Program-made: the position numbers and the translations under genes
The notes under the pieces: generated by a model
The model's database searches: none
Told to the model about the DNA's origin: nothing
What the model saw: the letters and a program-made list of their open reading frames with translations, nothing else
DNA from: Tetranychus cinnabarinus
Lineage: Eukaryota; Arthropoda; Arachnida; Trombidiformes; Tetranychidae
Length of the DNA stretch: 64,000 nt
Reading direction: 5' to 3'
Assembly (NCBI GenBank): GCA_022266195.1
Contig: WHVY01000004.1
Span: forward strand, 9,565,501 to 9,629,500
Shown: in pieces, positions 54,860 to 64,000 of the stretch
How positions within the stretch are numbered: the first letter of the stretch is position 1
How the letters are laid out: the number at the start of each line of letters is the position of its first letter

Positions 54860-57800
54860 GCTGATAACTCATGAAACATTTGACTGTTGTTCATTTCCAA
54901 TTATTTCGTATTATAAGCTGGATTGAAATGGGTTTCCATTGGTTTCCATTATTTTTTAAAGTCACATGTTTTTTCTGGAAAATATAATTTCAGGTTAATT
55001 ATTGGCTATCAAATTTCACTTTAGCTGTGCTGGAAATGATCATTATTGATATTAGAATAGCTTGTCATGATTGTCTTGGAAATGGCACTGAGTTGAGATA
55101 AAAGTGTACACTTTAAAATTGATGGCATGGAATCTTGTTTACCCGGTTTTTAAATGATCACAAATTGTTGAGGTTAAATGAGGTTATTACATGGGTAAGA
55201 TTGAACAATATGAGACCACAATGTTGTTATTTCAACCTACGCATCATCATTTAACAGCATCCATATACATCAGGTTATAACTGTCTTCGGTTTGGATGCA
55301 TCTCAACATGAGAAGTTGATAAACAGCAAGAAGAAAGTTGAAACTTGGAAATGTTGTTGGATACTTTAAATACAGAATTTTGCTTTTTCTTTCAGATTTT
55401 TATCATTCTTCCGGTTAAAATGGGGATTCTCTTTTAAAGTGATTAAAACACATTTAAGTTATTAGGTTGATGGGAAATTAAAATGGTGTAAAATACGATG
55501 ATGATATCACTTTGTACACAAATGAAGACATGAACAAAAGACAGGCGAAAAAAGTCTCATTTTCTGTCCAATTATTGTAGTTATCATTGTTCTCACAATA
55601 GTCAGAGTAATTTAACGATCATTATCAACGCTGAGAATCAAATGAAACAAGATGATATTTCGCCAAACAAGAGATTTTCTCCATGCTCATCATGGGTTAA
55701 TATTAGATTAAATTAGGATTAATTTATAAGTAAACAAGATGGTCTGCCAGGTTTCCTTACTGGAGAGATAGTCTTTCAATCTGCCATCTTTCAGGTATTA
55801 TCCAACAAACACTGGTTGGTCCATTGTATAATCAAGGCAAGATGGTCAACCAGCTAATCAAAACTAATTACACAAAATAAATAGGGGCCAAAAGTTGAGA
55901 CGTAGAGTAAGTCAAGAGTACCAAAAATGACAACATTGAAGAAGGTTGACCAAGCCAGTTATAAGACGAAACTTGAAGGATTCTGAGGGAATCTGGTCTT
56001 CTGGTTACCATCCAGTCAGTAGACAATGTCTATGTAAAGAACCAGACATGACAAAACAAGTGTTGAATTAATATTAATGGAAGTATTAGCACATTATAAT
56101 AAGATTTAGAAATGGTCATTTAATCATAGATTGGTCCATTAAGTTAACAGGCAAATAGAAACAAATTGATGTGGTTACAATAAACGAGCTTAGGTCAACC
56201 ACAGGGTTAAATATAGATTATCTAGCGTCAGTCCAGTTCGGTAACCATAGATGGTCATTGATGAAACTTGATAATTACTAATATTAATTAAAATAAATGG
56301 TAGGCCATCGAAGAGTAGTATTTATTGACAATTAAATGAAATCAAAGTCAATTGAAAAGTGAACTTGGTTTTTGGTGTCTGGTTTTTGGATTATCTGGTG
56401 TCCTCTATGAACAGCTTTCAGAACTATGCAAAATTTAACGGTTTTTTTTGTTACGTAAGCTGACCGTTGACGTAAGCTTGCTATTTTCATAACAAATTAG
56501 CTTCAATTTATTTGTTTTTATTGTGATGTTTGTTTCATACTCTTGTGATGTATTATGTTACCAAAAGAGCCTTCACAACCGGATTAAAACTCAAAATTTG
56601 ACCAGTAAGTTGTGTACAACTGATAGCCCAGGTGATCATCTTGAGATGTTTATGATTCACTTGTTAGTCTTTGTTTCTATTCTGTTGCCTGTTTTCAACA
56701 AACTTGATAATGAATCTATGTGAGAATCAACTTGATCACAAGTTTGTAAATTATATTGATAAACAAGGACGTTTAGATAAGTTGGTTGAACAAGGTAAAG
56801 TAAATAATTTATTTGGATCTTGAATCTATTATTGTTTAATCAAGGAACAATGTGATACAAATAAAGTCTGGTCAAAATTGGTTCTTACAGAAATAAACTG
56901 ACTACGATATTGGATCACTGTTACCACCATCAACCAAACCTATGCAAAACAAGTATGTATCATCTTGATCGTTATTTAATCAATTCAAGAGCTTCATTAC
57001 AAAATATTGAATCATGCTAACAATTCAATTCTAACTGATAAGACTATTGGTTGTTGATTATTTATAACAGTAATCATGCGTTTTATTTCATCACGGAAGC
57101 AGAATCAAGTCTTGTAATGAATTGAATTATCAATTTTATTCAATGTTTTTTTCATTTTTTTACCCAAAAGGAAACTTCAATTGGCTTACTGGTGCTATCT
57201 TATTGACGGATCTCAATCAATTGGTATCAACATAATGAAAAACAAATTATACGTTTGACAAGTACCCTAAAGGAGTGAACGGAATCAAAATATACATCAT
57301 TGTTTGGAAATGAAAAAAAACGGATACCTTTCAATTTAACCTGAACAAATATGTATTTTGAGTATTATTCAATTAAGTTTGATTATATAACATTCAAGTA
57401 TTCATATCAGCATCAAAGCTCAACTTGAGATGTTGCGTTCAACTCACCAAAGAGCATCGTGCATTAGCTGATGACGCCATTACAGTTCTTCAATCTTTCA
57501 ATTAGTATCTATATTATGAGAATGATTGACCAGAAACTGATTCAAATACAGAGTGCCCTAAAAATGAAATCATTGAGGCAAAACAAATTACATTGAACAT
57601 TGAAATGCAAGTAAATTCATCGCTGGATCGAATGTAACGTGTTGAAGAAACATCGTCATCAAGAACATCGTGAAGAACATTTCTTTTGGCAAAAAATCAA
57701 AACTAGAAACTAAACTGGAAAGGTCAGAGGTTATGCTACAAGACCTCACCATAAATCAGTCAAAGTTTGTTAGAGTCAATCAAAATCAAAGGATCAAGAC

Positions 57801-59785
57801 TCGTGGAGACAATAAAGGATTTGGAAAGATAAAAAAATTGACCATTAGATGACCGTTTATCCATTACGTATACTTCTACCTTTACTGTACCTCTTCATTT
57901 GTTGGATAAACTCATCTTGAAATTGTACTTTTATCGTCAATGTCACAGCCTTGTGATGTACTTTGGTTTCATCTTCTTCTTTCCCCATTCGCATTCTCAA
58001 TTATTCATCAAAAATTGAGTCTTCTTTGGACCTGACTGTATATTGTTCAATACAATCAATTGTATCAACAACAACAAAGAGTATGGAACTAACTGGCAAA
58101 AACAACTTCGGATTTAATTGAAGTTCATTTAAACACATGGAGGAACTGTATACTGTATTGACCTGTCCATTTCTCTACCAAAAATTAGGATTGAAACGAC
58201 TTTTCAACTTTGAATTTGCCATTGGATTACAAATGTATAGTTAAAGTTGATTACCTGATTTATACGGGGTGAGCTTGATGCTGATGTTTTCAGACTAAAG
58301 CTGTTGAAAATGATAACTGTGATTAGATTAGTGGATGAAGAGGAGGCAGTACCCAGAAGAGATCGATGAAAGTAGAAAAATAACATTTCTATGGAATCAA
58401 CTTTCATATCAAAGCAATTGACAAAAGCTGTGATAGCAATAATTTTTTTTAATTTTTGATTATAATTTTATGGCAATATCATGGTGGTGTTGCTCAGTAC
58501 AAGTGTCTTTTCAAATGAAATGCAACGACGAAGCAAGGAAAACATAACAAAAAAAACAAGAAAATGCGAAGGAAACTACGGAAAACCGGTTCGAACCAAT
58601 TTGTGTGCTAAGTTGTTATTTGTTTATAAATTGTAGATCATTAAACATTATTTGTATTCTGTATCAATATAAATATGCTATTATTTCTGTAGGATCACTA
58701 AATCTACATGCTAAATCACAATTTTGTAGGAAAAAACAAGTGACTCATCTTCATCAGCTATCATCAAACTATTTTGAAATCAATCTTGAAAGACTTGATT
58801 AAATGTGATTCAATTTGTGCATTACTTGTCATTTTTTACTGCAATAACAGCTTCGATCAATATATTGGCATAATTAAAACAGTATTGATTGTAAACATAA
58901 CCCAGTAAAGCTTTGTATTTTTGAATCAAGACTTTGGCCTGTAAGCAGTTCAACTGACCCTGATTAAAAGAGTCAAATTGAACAAGTTGATGATTGTTAA
59001 CAATTTATCTTGCTTCTGTTGAGATAAAAAAACGGAATTAGCTAGATAATTATGATTAAAAAGCGAGATTATAACAATTAAATGGTGAAACTGATGGCAT
59101 AAAATGAGTGATGTAACTCTTTAATCAGAAAGAATGAAAAATTAGATTAGATGATTGGAAGATTTTTGAAAAAAGACATGCGAGTGATGGAGAAGAACGT
59201 AGATATAGACAGAAAAGCAGAAAGAGAAGAATAGATAATTAATTGTGATCTAATGATGATCCAAAGATGGCTGATGAATGATGAAAAATGATTAAAGGAA
59301 AAAGGTTGAAGTGGCTTTTTTGTGTTGTTACAATCTAAGCCACCAGATGACCTAGCTTAGCATATACTTATATCAAGGTGAAGGAAAGTTTCATCTCAGA
59401 ATCCATTTTCAATGTTGAATATAACAACTCATGGAAACTTAATTCACTATTCATTCACTTGTCAACTTTTTCCAATCATTTCTTACTTTCTCTCTTTCTT
59501 AGCCAATTCAATTTATTAATTATCATCATCCATGTCTTTTGTTTTTTTGTGTTTCTCTTCTTAAAATCATAGACATTTTACATTAACCGATTCGTCATTT
59601 GGGTAACAGCACTGCTTTTCCCACCAATAGTTTGTCGCCAACCATTTTTGCTGTTTTTTGTTTTTATTAATCATCTTTTGTTTCTTTGTTCATTTAATTC
59701 GATAAAAATATAATTGAATTAATTGAGTGTTTAACCAGTGATTTTTGTTATTAACACCATTACTGAAACTGTTAAGTCAGTAACA
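54860..59785. other. Intergenic region before the nitric oxide synthase gene
   Basis: No intact gene. It includes a decayed coding-like patch (56700-57860) and a region near 55740-56260 where phrases such as AAGATGGTC and CAACCAG recur. The NOS promoter and any non-coding 5' exon should lie in the right part. Confidence 0.5.
56700..57860 (+). pseudogene. Decayed coding-like region, parent unknown
   Basis: Several blocks read like protein but are broken by stops and frame changes. They include QLDHKFVNYIDKQGRLDKL (about 56730), DYDIGSLLPPSTKPMQNK (about 56900), NFNWLTGAILLTDLNQLV (about 57175), VQLTKEHRALADDAITVLQ (about 57435) and LETKLERSEVMLQDLTINQ (about 57705). No transposase or polymerase motif is recognised. 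A dead gene or transposon copy is the simplest explanation. Confidence 0.3.
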
Positions 59786-59869
59786 ATGAATAAAAATAAA
59801 CCTTACAAGTTGACAAATGTTTGCTCAAAAGTGTCAAGTGTTGATACACTTTATCAATCAGCTATTGAG
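59786..59869 (+). CDS. NOS: NOS exon 1
   Basis: 28 codons from ATG to GAG|GTAAGT, phase 0. KLTNVCSKVSSVDTLYQSA corresponds to the conserved N-terminal hook segment (x-LxN...DTLHQ) before the zinc cysteines. Confidence 0.8.
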
Positions 59870-61606
59870 GTAAGTTTGCCATCTTTACCCCTTATTTAGA
59901 GAAAATATTTTACCTTTCATCTTTTCTTTACCCTTTAACCTTAACCAATCAACCCAACTCAGCCTGTACAATGTGAAGCCAGATTGTGTGCTGGTTCATT
60001 GATGAGACAATCAGTTGCAACTACAAAACATCGACGAACTACTGATGAAATTATTGTTCAGGCTAAAAATTTTCTCGATCAATATTACACTTCAATTAAG
60101 CGTGTCAACTCACCAGCTCATATTGAAAGATGGAATCAAGTTAAATCTTCAATCATTAAACATGGTACCTACCAATTAAAGGAAACTGAACTCATCTACG
60201 GTGCTAAATTGGCTTGGAGAAATGCGTCAAGATGCATTGGACGAATCCAATGGTCCAAACTCCAGGTAAGAATACAATTTTCCCATTCAGACTCTCCAAA
60301 CCTTCCTAAACCCTTTTCCAATTTTACATTTTTCCCTACAAAAAACTGCTTCTAATCCTAACAATTGACAGTTTGTGCAAAAATTAAACTCCAAAAATGA
60401 TGAACAAAGAACAGCCTAAAATTTAATGATCAAAATTTAATGAGAAAAATCAGTCTTAAGATGAACTCTATTGCTCTATTAAATTGGAAATATTTTTCCA
60501 GTAAAACGTCAGATTTTATCAGGTAAAGGGTTGAGTAAACAGTAATTTACAAATTGTGAAATTGTCTCTGTTTATTAAACAAGTAATCAATTTTGACACT
60601 TTCAAAGTCTTTTGTGAATCCAGTAAAGTAAACGACTGAGAAAATTTTGGCTTGATTAATTCATTGTTAACCCCTACGGCCTTTTTAATCAACCTTTAAA
60701 CAATTAAAATGCGATCAGACAGGACTTTACTTTGTTTGTCTCAATCAAACACAATTTAAAGCAATCGATTTTCAATTTAACTTGATTCCTCAGCTGAACC
60801 AGAAAAACTTTTCATTGACAGTAGATTAATCATTAAACACGAATGAAGGTTGAAATTGAAATTTGTGTTTAAATTGAATCACAATTAAGGCCAAGGTTCA
60901 AAATTGGTTCAGAATGATGACACTTTGTTAATTGTAATAAATTAACATTCTCTTAAAATGAATCACACTTTAAGGTTACATAATTTTAATCAAAGGCAAC
61001 CTTTGAACAATCAATTGTAAACTGTAAATTAGAAGACAATTGAAATCGTGTTCATTTAAAGATACTTTGAACTTAACTAATCAGTCGATTGTCAATGAGA
61101 TCTCATGAATTGAATTACATAATAATCTTTAATATTAAATAATGATCAACTCTGAAGATTCATTAACAACAAACTCTTGAGTAGACTCAATAAAATTGAA
61201 TTGTATCTTAAAAATGGTGAATGAAAAGTTGATTGAACAGATCAAAAGATCCAGAATAATATATTCAACCCTTTAATTAAACATTAAAATATCAGATTAT
61301 GATTAAATTTGTTAGAAACTGAAGTTAAAATTGAAAATTGAAGCCTTTTTGTTGAACTTTTATTGAATAGTAATCTAAATACTTGACTGTGATTTATAGA
61401 TATTGATGAAGAGTTAAATGTAATCAGATTGTTCCGAATAAATTTCCCTAACCTGATGAACCGATTAACTTACATTGGCAATTAACTAAATCAACCTTTC
61501 TTGTCTCTTTACAGGTATTTGATGCAAGGACAGCAACAACAGCCAAAGAAATGTTTGATGCCGTTTGTAATCACATTAAATATGCGACCAACAAAGGCAA
61601 CTTAAG
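59786..61606 (+). CDS. NOS: Nitric oxide synthase, N-terminal exons (gene runs off the window)
   Basis: Three in-phase exons (59786-59869, 59963-60265, 61515-61606) give the first 160 residues of the oxygenase domain, which makes NO from L-arginine with heme and tetrahydrobiopterin. C32 and C37 in CEARLC form the zinc-tetrathiolate C-x4-C dimer motif. The block WRNASRCIGRIQW is the family hallmark, with C119 as the axial heme ligand. FDARTATTAKEMFDAVCNHI and KYATNKGNLR continue the known order. The Zn-to-heme cysteine spacing (82) agrees with animal enzymes. The remaining oxygenase, calmodulin-binding and reductase parts must lie beyond 64000. The start ATG follows an in-frame stop at 59732, though an upstream coding exon is not excluded. 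Confidence 0.93.
59963..60265 (+). CDS. NOS: NOS exon 2 (zinc and heme cysteine motifs)
   Basis: Acceptor CAACCCAACTCAG and donor CAG|GTAAGA, 101 codons, phase 0 to phase 0. It contains CEARLCAGSLM, a segment starting EIIVQAKNFLDQYY, and the invariant RCIGRIQW. Confidence 0.95.
60266..61514 (+). other. NOS intron 2 (1.25 kb)
   Basis: AT-rich with no coding signal. Flanked by a strong donor and the acceptor TGTCTCTTTACAG. Confidence 0.85.
61515..61606 (+). CDS. NOS: NOS exon 3
   Basis: 92 nt from VFDARTATTAKEM to NKGNL plus AG, left in phase 2 at AAG|GTAACA. Family proteins continue here with an Arg codon and SAIT..PQR, which should open the next exon. Confidence 0.93.
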
Positions 61607-64000
61607 GTAACAATTGTTAATTAAATTTTTAAATTGTGGAACCTGGTTACATGTAAATACGTGTTAATACAGTAATCATTTATTTGCATGTTTCCACTTC
61701 AACATTTAACTTTACTTGAGATTGACTAAAATCTAGTGTCAAATGATTTTCATCTCACTCAATCAAATTTTCATCATCTATTTGATCCTTATTTCAAACC
61801 TTTTTTCTGAGTTTCATCTTATAATCATGAGCTACAGTTGATATCATCTTGGCATCAATGACAATTACTAGACTATCAAAATGATGACTTTTTTTGTTTC
61901 ATTTTTTCTCCATTTTTTGAAGTTAATTCACTTTATTTGAATGATTTCTTGAAAGACAATCAAATTTTACCATTGAATCCATCAAAAAAAACTAAACCAT
62001 TTGACATTAATCAGAGTTATATTTAAATTGATGGATAAGATTATCATCAGCATCTTCAATCAAAATTTGACATTTGTCTTCACATTGAACCTTCATTTTT
62101 CAATCTTAAATCTTAGTCTATTCATTGATTAACTCTTAATTTTGACCCTGCCTTGATTATTTTGGCAAAGATGTTTAGTTTTTTCACATTTTATCTCATG
62201 AGTTGAACAATTTTGATTGTCAACATTTGAAACCACAAAATTGAGTTTTGTTTGAATCCATAAAACAATCACAAAACATTATCATAATCAACTAGAGGTT
62301 GATATTTCGAGTTGCAAAAATTGCACCAAAAAAAAGGAATATTTTTCTCAGGATAAATTTAGTTCTGTCAATCAAATGAACAAAAATCTGTAAATTTCAT
62401 TTTAAATATCATTTTGATTCGGTAACCAAATTGAGATTCATCCTTCTGTATTGCTTTTTTTGCTGCATTTGTTTGATTAGTTTTGGAGCAAAAAATTATA
62501 TGTTTTCAATGATATTTCATGGTAATCATTGTTTCCAATTTGAAATTAACTGGGAAATATTTTGCTCATTTGGTGAACTAAACTGGTGATGAAATTGAAC
62601 TATAATATTGAATCCGTTGAATGTGTTGAATACAGAATTGAAATATCCAGATGAGTTTATAGGGACCTTTATATTGAACCTGAAAAGAGAGAAAAGAATT
62701 GATAAACATGAAAATTGTAATAATATATTAATTTATGTATTTTAATAATGATAGTTTACATTGTTCATTTGCTAATAATAATTAACTTGTTGATAATATA
62801 CATGATATAAGCCTGAGGTGAATGGTAATCATTTGCTTTCAATTAGAATGATAATGGATTAGAACTTACAATTGATTTTGTTGATTGAGATTCTCAGATT
62901 GGCCAAAATTTCTCATGAAAAACTATATTTTTCATGTAGCAATGAATTGGGATGGAATTGAATAACTGGTAATTCACATGCTTGCGATGATGAGCTTTTG
63001 CTTGAGATAAAGATGATGGAAATAGATGAAAATGATAACATTTAAAAGAAAAAGAGAAATATTTTCTCTTATTTCAGATATTGGTTAAAGGGTTTCCAAG
63101 ATGAACCAAAATGTTATCACAATTTTTTTTGAAAGATTTTACTCTTTTTCCTTGATAATATACAGTTTCGCTTGTTGACGAGTTTTGTGGCCAAGATTTA
63201 CCTTTTAAGATGAGATAACTTTGAGCTTGATTTTTCAACAGATTTATATCATCATGAGGTTGGTCTGTTTTCTCATGAGATTCACTTTGCTTCGTCAGTC
63301 TATTACAGTTTTTGGTTTTTGGATTTTTGCCTCTTCACCAGTTGTTCATAGGTTCAGTTGAATACCTTGAGTTTACCTTTCAATTGAATAAGAGTGTATT
63401 TTCACCAACAATAATAACAAAAGTTCACCATCAATGCAACAAAAGAAATCAACAATTTTCTCATCGTTTTAACATATTGATAAAAAGATGATTATGATTT
63501 AGTCTTGATTTTTCAGCTAATAACACCTTATGTTGGCTGCATTCTTTTTTTCTTGTCAACTTGTGTGGTTTCATCGTCAAATGTTTGCCTTGTTTGATCC
63601 ATTTATATTAATAATTTTTGAGGTGGATAAGTCTTTTGTTCGTCTTGTTGATCAACTGATGAACGAAAGATTTGTTGGACGAGAAAAGGTTATATAAATT
63701 TATCCAATCTTCAATTTATGTGAGTTACCAAAAAAAACTTTGCTTATGAGAGATGAATAAATCCATGTTAATTGTGAAGGCCTCAAGCTTGAAAAGGTTG
63801 TAATTAATATTCATGTTTGCCTGGTTTGCAGGGAAAGTAGACGAACAAGTTGAACAATCAGCATCATTTGTTGAATCATATTGAAACAAAAATTGAGTTG
63901 GACTACTAAATTTTGTATCATTATTCGTTAATGATTGTCTCATTGTAATTAGAGATTGAGATATGTAACCAACATAACAAGGGGTAAAAAATTTGTAGAC
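61607..64000 (+). other. NOS intron 3, incomplete (at least 2.4 kb)
   Basis: No sequence coding for the expected SAITxFPQR block is present up to the window end. A short open segment after acceptor CTCTTATTTCAG at 63078 does not match NOS. Confidence 0.75.

Noticed and set aside
63078..63130. Next NOS exon
   Set aside because: A good acceptor exists, but the phase-2 translation (YWLKGFQDEPKC) does not resemble the conserved NOS block expected after KGNLR.

Overview
The window is AT-rich nuclear DNA from a eukaryote. Its genes are split by GT-AG introns from a few dozen bases to about 15 kb long, and there are no operons or bacterial signals. The protein families point to an arthropod: paired immunoglobulin-superfamily (IgSF) neuronal-type receptors, a nitric oxide synthase, and TTAGG motifs of the arthropod telomere type. 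A mite or other chelicerate is my best guess, but that is inference. Most open frames in the window are shadows; the real genes were found by splice-site, phase and family reasoning.

Left part (1-20132). Mostly non-coding. A minus-strand gene starts at 20132 and runs leftwards through four well-supported exons (20132-20096, 19935-19797, 13549-13314, 13162-12848). It encodes a signal peptide, a V-type Ig domain and a second Ig domain. Two weaker minus-strand exon candidates (4851-4801 and 2222-2129) could carry its 3' end or belong to another gene.

Centre (20133-54860). A divergent intergenic region of about 1.1 kb with NRF1-like palindromes separates this gene from a large plus-strand gene. 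That gene has 14 exons from 21276 to 53654 and encodes a predicted 1388-residue single-pass receptor with about nine Ig domains, of the nephrin/Sidestep-like class. Summed exon lengths are a multiple of three and every junction keeps phase. Two small exons (31 and 62 nt) restore the full cytoplasmic tail. Three further exons, at 42759, 43725 and 54480, are phase-compatible alternative 3' ends. Several tails carry tyrosine motifs of the S/I/L-x-Y-x-x-L/I type, and two share the same YADL core, so the gene looks built to swap signalling tails on one ectodomain. The 15.6-kb intron before the last exon also holds an antisense 5S rRNA gene with its Pol III terminator, a long near-perfect hairpin, a decayed coding fragment and dispersed repeats.

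Right part (54861-64000). A region of about 5 kb holds a patch that looks like decayed coding sequence. It is followed by the first three coding exons of a nitric oxide synthase (59786-61606), including the zinc CxxxxC motif and the heme-ligand cysteine motif. The gene continues beyond the window.

Repeats. At least four diverged copies of a tRNA-related (A/B-box bearing) SINE-like element, a second short dispersed repeat centred on ATAATGCAAAATAACC, and three degenerate interstitial TTAGG tracts are present.
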